DNA of 7,046 bases, from the NCBI GenBank assembly GCA_011049955.1, contig DRGV01000002.1, forward strand, positions 1 through 7,046, written 5' to 3'. This stretch comes from a bacterium (GTDB taxonomy: Bacteria; UBP18; UBA7526). A program made the translations under genes and the position numbers. Positions 1 to 4,511 of the stretch are shown here, in pieces (position 1 is the first letter of the stretch; the number at the start of each line of letters is the position of its first letter). Under the pieces are notes generated by a model. It saw only the letters and a program-made list of their open reading frames with translations, was not told where the DNA came from and did no database searches.

Positions 1-240
1 TTCTGCGATCTCTGCGCCTGCCTCGCCCTGAACCATACGGTGCAGGGCCTCGTCGGCAGGCAGGGTTGCAGGCTTCTCCTTCTCTTCTATCTGAGCAATG
101 ACCTTCTCTATCTCCTCTTTAATGAGAACGCTCATATGACTCTTAACTTCAATCTCCAGGTCCTTTAACTGGGCAAGGAGTTCCTTACTCGTCATTCCTA
201 ACTCCCTGGCCAGTTCATATACCTTCATTCTCTCAACCAT
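1..240 (-). CDS. infB: Translation initiation factor IF-2, N-terminal part (cut by window edge)
   Basis: IF-2 is the GTPase that brings initiator fMet-tRNA to the 30S subunit and promotes 50S joining. Only the first 80 codons are present; the reading frame is open to the window edge. Residues 5-45 (MKVYELARELG, then SKELL and EIEVKSHMS) match the small helical IF-2 N-terminal domain found at the start of bacterial IF-2. After it comes a Glu/Lys-rich linker, usual before the G domain, which lies outside the window. The ATG at 240 is chosen because GGAGG (251-247) sits 6 nt upstream; a second ATG at 228 has no such site. It follows nusA after a 188-bp gap without the ylxR and ylxQ genes that many Firmicutes place here. 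The family assignment is secure; length and C-terminal domains cannot be judged. Confidence 0.93.
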   Translation of the reverse strand, partial: MVERMKVYELARELGMTSKELLAQLKDLEIEVKSHMSVLIKEEIEKVIAQIEEKEKPATLPADEALHRMVQGEAGAEIAE

Positions 241-246
241 ATTATT

Positions 247-251
247 CCTCC
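247..251 (-). promoter_or_regulatory. Ribosome binding site of infB
   Basis: GGAGG lies 6 nt before the ATG at 240 and decides that start over the internal ATG at 228. Confidence 0.8.
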
Positions 252-260
252 CTCAATTCA

Positions 261-316
261 GTTGATAAGTTGATAAGTTAATAAGTAAATAAGTCGATAC
301 GTTGATAAGTTAATAA
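261..316. repeat. Tandem array of seven 8-bp units (nusA-infB gap)
   Basis: On the plus strand seven consecutive octamers run without a gap: GTTGATAA, GTTGATAA, GTTAATAA, GTAAATAA, GTCGATAC, GTTGATAA, GTTAATAA. Units differ by one to three bases but keep strict 8-bp phase and begin with GT. The array lies in the nusA-infB gap, just upstream of the infB ribosome binding site on the minus transcript. No gene, promoter or terminator is evident in it. It is one of several short-word arrays in the window. Confidence 0.9.
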
Positions 317-351
317 AAAAATAATCTGATTCGCTTATTTGTTTTTGTTTT

Positions 352-413
352 GGTCATTTGGTCATTCGGGAATTGTAATTTGTTTGTGATTTGTAATTTG
401 GGATTTGGAATTT
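352..413. repeat. Short-word arrays: GGTCATTN pair and 7-bp NNNATTT run
   Basis: GGTCATTT and GGTCATTC stand side by side at 352-367. After a looser stretch containing GTAATTT (375-381), four heptamers run in phase at 386-413: GTGATTT, GTAATTT, GGGATTT, GGAATTT. The region is AT-rich, contains no plausible gene, and completes the nusA-infB gap together with the arrays on either side. Confidence 0.8.
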
Positions 414-421
414 AATCATTC

Positions 422-445
422 CACTTTCTCACTTTCTCACTTTCT
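422..445. repeat. Three 8-bp CACTTTCT units across the nusA stop codon
   Basis: CACTTTCT is repeated exactly three times (422-429, 430-437, 438-445). On the minus strand the units read AGAAAGTG and form the last codons of nusA, including its TGA at 431-429. Because 8 is not a multiple of 3, a change in copy number would alter the last residues and the stop used. Confidence 0.85.
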
Positions 446-773
446 CTTCTCCTTCTCCTATCAAGTCCTTGGCTGCCTTTAGGATCTTTTCAGCGCTCTT
501 CTTTCCGATTCCCTTGACTTTTGTCAAATCTTCTATTTTACTTTGAGCGATATCGACTACGTTCTTAAAGCCTGCTTCTTCTAAAACCTGGGCACTCTTT
601 GCTCCCACGCCCGGTAGTTCAGTCAACTTTATCTTTGTCTTCTCCTCCAAGGCCTTCTCTTCCGGGCTCTTAAGATCTATCTTCCAACCAGTCAGCTTTG
701 CTGCCAGGCGAACGTTCTGTCCTTTCCGGCCAATGGCCAGGGAGAGTTTATCCTTGGGAACGATGACCTCCAT
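429..773 (-). CDS. nusA: NusA, C-terminal part (KH2 and helix-hairpin-helix), downstream of frameshift
   Basis: This is the continuation of nusA in the next reading frame. The 114 residues from the ATG at 773 hold the second KH domain (MEVIVPKDKLSLAIGRKGQN, with the GRKG loop at 15-18, then the conserved NVRLAAKLTGW). A Glu/Lys linker follows, then one helix-hairpin-helix repeat with LPGVGAKSA (53-61) and VKGIGKKSAEKIL (86-98), related to the acidic repeats at the end of longer NusA proteins. The last residues (GEGEEKVRK) are encoded partly by the 8-bp tandem units. It is not a separate gene: the ATG at 773 is preceded only by the G8 run, and the sequence joins directly to the upstream fragment if one G is removed. 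Joined, NusA would be about 417 residues, between the 371 of B. subtilis and the 495 of E. coli. Confidence 0.9.
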   Translation of the reverse strand: MEVIVPKDKLSLAIGRKGQNVRLAAKLTGWKIDLKSPEEKALEEKTKIKLTELPGVGAKSAQVLEEAGFKNVVDIAQSKIEDLTKVKGIGKKSAEKILKAAKDLIGEGEEKVRK

Positions 774-1683
774 CCCCCCCCTCTTCCTTATGGACAATGA
801 CCTCCTGCACCTGGGCGGGTTTTAGAGCGCTCGAGACAAAAGCAACCGCATCCTCATTATAGGGGATGATATCGATCTTCTCTCCTCTTAGTTCCTGAAT
901 GATGGAATTGACCCTTGCTCCCCTGGTTCCCACACAGGAACCCACGGGGTCGACATTGGCATCTTTTGAGGAGACGGCGATCTTTGTCCTCCCTCCAGCC
1001 TCCCGGGCAATATTCTTTATCTCAACAATCTTTTCGTATACCTCAGGGACCTCTAATTCAAAGAGTCTCCTCACCAACCCTGGATGGGTACGGGAGAGTA
1101 TGATCTGGGGGCCTCTGGGCGTCCTTCGCACACTCAGGATGTAGGTCTTTATCCTATCCCCATATCTATAATCTTCACCAAAAATCTGCTCCCTTACGGG
1201 CAGTATGGCCTCTATCTTTCCCAGGGTCACGATTACTGTTTTGTGTTCACTGCGCTGGACGATTCCCGTAACAATATCCCCCTCCCTCTCCTTGTACTCC
1301 TGATATATTTTTTCTCTTTCTGCCTCTCTTATTCTTTGGGTGACTACCTGCTTTGCTGTCTGGACGGCAATCCGGCCAAACTCCCTGGGGGTAATCTCAA
1401 CCTCTATCTCCTGATTCAATCTCACCCCCTTCTTTATTTTCCGGGCTGCTTCCTTCTCTATCTCTATCCCGGGATCCTCTATTTCCTTAACTACCTTCTT
1501 TTTGGCCAATACCTTCAGTCTCCCGGTATCTGGACTAATATCGATGGTCACATTCTCGCTGGAGCCAAAGTGCTTCTTGTAGGCAGATAGGAGGGCGGAG
1601 CGTAGAGCCTCCACAATGACCCCTATCTCAATCTCCTTCTCCCTCCGTATCTCTTCTATTAATTCCTTTAACTCAATACTCAT
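748..1683 (-). CDS. nusA: Transcription termination/antitermination factor NusA, N-terminal part, frameshifted
   Basis: NusA binds RNA polymerase and nascent RNA, promoting pausing, intrinsic termination and antitermination. The fragment has the N-terminal polymerase-binding domain (about 1-130), an S1 RNA-binding domain (about 135-200, starting GDIVTGIV) and the first KH domain (about 205-280) with its GTRG loop at 252-255 in PVGSCVGTRGARV. It runs into KH2 at ALKPAQVQEVIV, but after codon 303 a run of eight G (781-774 on the minus strand) shifts frame. It then ends after eight foreign residues at the TGA at 750-748. Seven Gs would restore the family sequence. The ATG at 1683 has AAGGAGA about 5 nt upstream. 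rimP lies upstream across a 259-bp repeat-rich gap and infB downstream. Either a homopolymer sequence error or a true frameshift explains the break; an intact nusA is expected because the gene is usually essential. Confidence 0.93.
   Translation of the reverse strand: MSIELKELIEEIRREKEIEIGVIVEALRSALLSAYKKHFGSSENVTIDISPDTGRLKVLAKKKVVKEIEDPGIEIEKEAARKIKKGVRLNQEIEVEITPREFGRIAVQTAKQVVTQRIREAEREKIYQEYKEREGDIVTGIVQRSEHKTVIVTLGKIEAILPVREQIFGEDYRYGDRIKTYILSVRRTPRGPQIILSRTHPGLVRRLFELEVPEVYEKIVEIKNIAREAGGRTKIAVSSKDANVDPVGSCVGTRGARVNSIIQELRGEKIDIIPYNEDAVAFVSSALKPAQVQEVIVHKEEGGDGGHRSQG
774..781 (-). other. G8 homopolymer, site of the nusA frameshift
   Basis: Eight consecutive G on the coding strand separate the two nusA frames. 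With seven, codons 299-308 would read KEEGGMEVIV, matching NusA KH2. Confidence 0.9.
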
Positions 1684-1773
1684 TCTTTTCTCCTTATAAA
1701 CACGAATTTACATAAAACAGAAAACGAAACTATTTTAAATTCTAAATTCTAATATCGAAACACCAAACAAGTC

Positions 1774-1914
1774 AAATAGTATATCAGGATACCAGTAAAT
1801 CAGTGGGCAGAATATTAGAATACCAGATTATCAGGTTATGTAAAATTTCCTACCTGATGTTCTGATCCTCTGATACCCTTCCTACTGATATTCTGATTTT
1901 CTGATCTGCTGATT
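1774..1914 (-). repeat. 141-bp imperfect inverted repeat built of 8-bp words (rimP-nusA gap)
   Basis: Arms 1774-1836 and 1852-1914 pair in one constant register (positions sum to 3688) around a 15-nt loop. I count 44 Watson-Crick pairs in 63 positions, plus 5 G-U pairs in the minus-strand RNA, with no bulges. Each arm is an array of octamers in phase: ATATCAGG, ATACCAGT, AAATCAGT, GGGCAGAA, TATTAGAA, TACCAGAT, TATCAGGT from 1781; and ACCTGATG, TTCTGATC, CTCTGATA, CCCTTCCT, ACTGATAT, TCTGATTT, TCTGATCT, GCTGATTT from 1852. The rest of the 1684-1942 gap holds only a small AAATTCT pair (1737-1750) and the nusA ribosome binding site; no gene is visible. The hairpin lies inside the presumed rimP-nusA mRNA and lacks a T-run, so it is not an obvious terminator. 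Confidence 0.85.
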
Positions 1915-1942
1915 TATTTTTTGGCCATTTGGATACTACCAA

Positions 1943-2419
1943 TTATTCGTGTAAGTTGGCTTTGGCTATATTCTTCATCGGGATTTCTATAACTTTTCCT
2001 TCCCGGGTTTCCAGGGCAACTATTTCCTCTTTATAATCCTTTTTATAATCCTTTTTATAATCCTTCAGGGTTCCCACAAATGTCTTCTGGTTATCGATAG
2101 GTGAGAAGGTCTTTACCTTAATCAGTCTTCCCCTGAATCTCTTAAAGTCCGCTTCCTTCTTCAATGGCCTATCCAGGCCAGGGGAGGAGACCTCTAAGAG
2201 ATAATGGCCTCTTATGATATCAGACCTCTCCAATCTGGGGTCTATTCTCTTACTTATTCTTTCGCAGTCATCTATCTTCACTCCGCCCGGTTTATCAATG
2301 TAAAGACGTAGTATACCTCTACCCCTTCCCATTTTATACTCAATATCTACCAGCTCCATCCCCTCTTCCTTTAAAATAGAAAGAACTATCTTCTCTACTT
2401 CCTCATTCACCTTTCCCAT
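1943..2419 (-). CDS. rimP: Ribosome maturation factor RimP
   Basis: RimP binds free 30S subunits and assists late assembly. The 158-residue product has the N-terminal alpha/beta domain with MELVDIEYK (21-29), LRLYIDKPGGVKIDDCE (38-53) and the hallmark LEVSSPGLDRPLKK (75-88). It ends in the Sm-like C-terminal domain (about 90-158) with EIPMKNIAKANL. Length is close to the usual 150. The ATG at 2419 is chosen because GGAGG (2432-2428) stands 8 nt upstream and family alignments begin here; the ATG at 2425 is only 2 nt from that site, and the open frame further upstream crosses the leader hairpin. Residues 119-130 are three KDYK repeats encoded by a 12-bp tandem repeat, placed between strands of the C-terminal domain where other RimP proteins have a short turn. 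It is the first gene after a probable promoter and precedes nusA. Confidence 0.95.
   Translation of the reverse strand: MGKVNEEVEKIVLSILKEEGMELVDIEYKMGRGRGILRLYIDKPGGVKIDDCERISKRIDPRLERSDIIRGHYLLEVSSPGLDRPLKKEADFKRFRGRLIKVKTFSPIDNQKTFVGTLKDYKKDYKKDYKEEIVALETREGKVIEIPMKNIAKANLHE
2030..2066 (-). repeat. Three 12-bp tandem units inside rimP
   Basis: TTATAATCC recurs at 2031, 2043 and 2055 (period 12), giving three near-identical units that encode KDYK three times. The period is a multiple of 3, so copy number changes would keep frame. Confidence 0.9.
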
Positions 2420-2427
2420 CACCATTG

Positions 2428-2432
2428 CCTCC
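2428..2432 (-). promoter_or_regulatory. Ribosome binding site of rimP
   Basis: GGAGG lies 8 nt before the ATG at 2419. It excludes the ATG at 2425 (2 nt away) and makes the longer upstream open frame unlikely. Confidence 0.8.
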
Positions 2433-2464
2433 AAATGCATATTTTTCTCTGTGACCTCTGTGGT

Positions 2465-2494
2465 AAAAGAAAGGAGTGGGTTAAGCCCACTCCT
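2465..2494 (-). terminator. Terminator-like hairpin in the rimP leader (possible attenuator)
   Basis: On the minus strand AGGAGTGGG (2494-2486), a 5-nt loop CTTAA, and CCCACTCCT (2480-2472) form a perfect 9-bp stem. It is followed directly by TTCTTTT (2471-2465), the layout of an intrinsic terminator. It lies about 20 nt after the predicted transcription start of the rimP-nusA-infB promoter and about 45 nt before rimP. It could therefore act as an attenuator in the leader, or as a second stop for transcripts reading through from proS. The hairpin is directly visible; its function is inferred. Confidence 0.72.
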
Positions 2495-2519
2495 GAGAAG
2501 CAAATCCTAAGGTGATAAT

Positions 2520-2548
2520 ACTATAACACAAATATATTCGAAATGCAA
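2520..2548 (-). promoter_or_regulatory. Probable sigma-70 promoter of rimP-nusA-infB
   Basis: On the minus strand TTGCAT (2548-2543), a 17-bp spacer and TATAGT (2525-2520) resemble TTGACA-17-TATAAT; the -10 box matches 5 of 6 and the -35 box only its TTG. The spacer and flanks are AT-rich. The start would fall near 2513, giving a leader of about 90 nt to rimP. It sits directly downstream of the probable proS terminator, which fits a transcription unit boundary. Confidence 0.55.
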
Positions 2549-2549
2549 G

Positions 2550-2623
2550 AAAAATTTTATCCCGCACCTTTCAACATATTTTTAAAGCAAATTGAACAAT
2601 CCCCTGAAATAAAGGTGCGGGAT
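2550..2623 (-). terminator. 13-bp perfect inverted repeat downstream of proS, probable terminator
   Basis: The minus strand has ATCCCGCACCTTT (2623-2611), 39 nt, then AAAGGTGCGGGAT (2571-2559), an exact reverse complement, followed by AAAATTTTT (2558-2550). It begins 34 nt after the proS stop. The T-run suits an intrinsic terminator, but the 39-nt loop is long and the T-run is set back 4 nt, so efficiency is uncertain. A 65-bp miniature element with 13-bp terminal repeats is an alternative. Confidence 0.6.
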
Positions 2624-2657
2624 TGCGGCGGCGGATTATGCAGTTTTTAAGTTTTGT

Positions 2658-4385
2658 TTACTTCAGGAAGGATTGGATTTTGGGGATGAGGTTCTTTCTA
2701 TCGATTTCGTGGACTTTGTTGTTCTTGCGAATCTTTATCTCTATCTTTTTTCCTTTCATTGCTTTATTGCCGATGGTGATTCTTAAGGGAATGCCCATTA
2801 AATCAGCGTCTTTGAACTTCGCGCCTGCCCTCAGGTCTCTATCATCAAAGAGGACCTCTATCCCTTCTTTTTCTAAGGAATTATAGACCTCTTCTGCTAT
2901 TTTGATTTGTTTTTTATCCTGGTTATTTACGATTAAAACTAAAACTTGATAGGGAGCGATGGAGGATGGCCAAATGATTCCATTTTCATCGTGGTTCTGC
3001 TCTATGTTGGCAGCCATTATCCTGTCCAGACCAATGCCATAGCAGCCCATGATCAGAGGCCTCTCTCTTCCCTTCTCATCCAAGAAGGTGGCTTTCAAAT
3101 CCTTGGAATATTTGGTTCCCAATTTGAAGACATGGCCCACCTCAATCCCCCGGGAGAAGATAAGTTTTATCTTACACTTTGGGCAGAGATCTCCAGGAAT
3201 GACACTCCTTATATCTAAGATCTTGTCTGCCTTGAAGTCCCTATCAAGATTTATATTAATTAAGTGGTAGTCCTTCTCATTAGCTCCGCTAATCATGTTC
3301 TTCATACCTACTACATCAGAATCAGCGATAATCTCAATCCGTCCGCCAGAGGCGGTCGGATTCAATCCCACTGGACCGCTAAATCCTAAAGGTCCACCGG
3401 TTACTTTCTCAATCGTTTCCTCGTCTGCTAAGGAAATTTCTTTTGCTTTTAGCAGTTTTTCTAATTTTCTTTCATTTACCTCATGCTCCCCTCTGATTAG
3501 GATAGCCACCGGGTTTCCATCCACCTTGTAAATTAGAGTCTTTACTAAATTTTCTGGCTTACATTTTAGAAAACTGGTTACTTCTTCTACGCTCTTCATC
3601 CCAGGCGTCTCCACTTTCTCTAAAGGTTCCTCTTTTATTTGCGACCTGCGACCTGCGACCTGCGACCTGCGATACTCTGCCCGATTAACATTTGCCGCAT
3701 AGCCACACTTCTTACAGTAGACTATTTGGTCCTCGCCCGTTTTAGCTAAGACCATGAACTCATGGGAGACATCCCCACCGATAGGGCCGGTATCGGCCTT
3801 CACTGCTTTATATTTCAGTCCGCATCTATTAAAGATATTCTGATATGTCTGGTACATCCTTTTATAATTCTTCTCCAGACCCTTCTCATTTCTATCAAAG
3901 GAATAGGCGTCCTTCATATGAAACTCCCGAGCTCTCAGCATCCCGAAGCGAGGCCTTATCTCATCTCTAAACTTGGTCTGAATCTGATACAGAGTGAGGG
4001 GAAGCTGTTTATATGACTTTACCTCTCTGCGCACCAAATCAGTGATTACCTCCTCATGGGTTGGTCCCAGACCAAAGAACCTATCATGTCTATCCTTTAT
4101 CCTCATCAGTTCCGGACCATAGATCCCCCATCTCCCGCTCTCCTCCCATAATTCCTGAGGGCTCAATGCCGGAAGAAGGACCTCTTGGGCTCCGGCCCTA
4201 TCCATCTCCTCCCTGATGATATTCTCTATCTTTCTTATCACCCTATAGCCTAAGGGGAGATAGGTATAGATTCCAGAGGCTAGTTTCCTCATCAGCCCTG
4301 CCCGGATCATGAGTTTATGACTTACAATCTCCGCCTCTTTCGGGGCTTCCTTCAATGTAGGAAATAGTCCTTTAGACATTCTCAT
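2658..4385 (-). CDS. proS: Prolyl-tRNA synthetase, bacterial type with editing domain
   Basis: ProRS attaches proline to tRNA-Pro in the cytoplasm. The 575 residues fit the bacterial-type enzyme (about 565-575). Class II motif 1 lies near GAQEVLLPALSP (65-76), motif 2 at KFRDEIRPRFGMLRAREF (138-155) and motif 3 at GCYGIGLDRIMAA (447-459). The YbaK-like INS editing domain is inserted at about 255-385 (ETPGMKSVEEV through GANEKDYHLININLDRDF), and the C-terminal anticodon-binding domain starts near 475 (SIAPYQVLVLIVN). CxxC pairs at 224/227 and 401/404 may bind zinc. The ATG at 4385 has GGGAG 6 nt upstream, and MRMSKGLFPTLKEAP matches family N-termini. Two oddities: residues 238-250 come from a 7-bp tandem array, and 342-350 (NPTASGGRI) come from a palindromic insert in the editing domain. 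It follows ispG across a 126-bp repeat gap; a probable terminator follows it. Confidence 0.97.
   Translation of the reverse strand: MRMSKGLFPTLKEAPKEAEIVSHKLMIRAGLMRKLASGIYTYLPLGYRVIRKIENIIREEMDRAGAQEVLLPALSPQELWEESGRWGIYGPELMRIKDRHDRFFGLGPTHEEVITDLVRREVKSYKQLPLTLYQIQTKFRDEIRPRFGMLRAREFHMKDAYSFDRNEKGLEKNYKRMYQTYQNIFNRCGLKYKAVKADTGPIGGDVSHEFMVLAKTGEDQIVYCKKCGYAANVNRAEYRRSQVAGRRSQIKEEPLEKVETPGMKSVEEVTSFLKCKPENLVKTLIYKVDGNPVAILIRGEHEVNERKLEKLLKAKEISLADEETIEKVTGGPLGFSGPVGLNPTASGGRIEIIADSDVVGMKNMISGANEKDYHLININLDRDFKADKILDIRSVIPGDLCPKCKIKLIFSRGIEVGHVFKLGTKYSKDLKATFLDEKGRERPLIMGCYGIGLDRIMAANIEQNHDENGIIWPSSIAPYQVLVLIVNNQDKKQIKIAEEVYNSLEKEGIEVLFDDRDLRAGAKFKDADLMGIPLRITIGNKAMKGKKIEIKIRKNNKVHEIDRKNLIPKIQSFLK
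3336..3362 (-). repeat. 27-bp palindromic element in frame inside the ProRS editing domain
   Basis: Plus-strand arms AATCCGTCCGCC (3336-3347) and GGCGGTCGGATT (3351-3362) are inverted repeats with one T-T mismatch around AGA. It is far more GC-rich than its surroundings. In proS it encodes NPTASGGRI at 342-350, splitting the conserved run GFSGPVGL ... IEIIAD where other ProRS proteins continue with little or no insert. This resembles palindromic elements inserted in frame in Rickettsia proteins, though the sequence is different. Confidence 0.82.
3641..3672. repeat. 7-bp GCGACCT array inside proS
   Basis: GCGACCT is repeated four times exactly (3641-3668), followed by a partial unit GCGA. On the coding strand the units read AGGTCGC and encode RRSQVAGRRSQ, placed between the ANVNRAEY segment and the start of the editing domain. 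The arrangement keeps the frame open. Confidence 0.9.
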
Positions 4386-4425
4386 ATTAATCTCCCAATA
4401 GTCTCTTTTTCGTTAAACCCACTAT

Positions 4426-4501
4426 ACGGAACGCGAAATGCGGAATGCGAAATGCGGAATGCGAAATGCATTAACGCATCAACCCATGAACGCATCAACG
4501 C
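4426..4501. repeat. Two adjoining word arrays (7-bp then 8-bp) in the ispG-proS gap
   Basis: At 4426-4467 heptamers alternate: ACGGAAC, GCGAAAT, GCGGAAT, GCGAAAT, GCGGAAT, GCGAAAT. After GC, octamers take over at 4470-4501: ATTAACGC, ATCAACCC, ATGAACGC, ATCAACGC. The arrays fill more than half of the 126-bp gap between ispG and proS; the rest holds the proS ribosome binding site. No promoter or terminator is clear. Confidence 0.9.
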
Positions 4502-4511
4502 ATAACGTAAT

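Noticed and set aside
261..316. CRISPR array
   Set aside because: Units are 8 bp, contiguous and without spacers; no cas genes are present. The same holds for the other arrays.
774..781. Programmed ribosomal frameshift in nusA
   Set aside because: A pure G8 run without a clear stimulatory structure or known precedent in nusA is more simply explained by an indel; kept only as a possibility to be checked with reads.
1084..1590. Open frame of 168 codons on the plus strand inside nusA
   Set aside because: It lies antisense to well-conserved NusA domains, shows no recognisable motif and has no convincing ribosome binding site.
1684..1942. tRNA or other RNA gene between rimP and nusA, as metY lies beside rimP-nusA in E. 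coli
   Set aside because: No cloverleaf, T-arm GTTCGA-type motif or anticodon arm could be found; the region is explained by octamer arrays.
2420..2503. Longer RimP start giving 186 residues
   Set aside because: The extra 28 codons cover the leader hairpin, do not resemble RimP, and the GGAGG at 2432-2428 fits the ATG at 2419.
2559..2623. Insertion sequence remnant
   Set aside because: Only 65 bp, no transposase fragment and no visible target duplication; terminator is the simpler reading.
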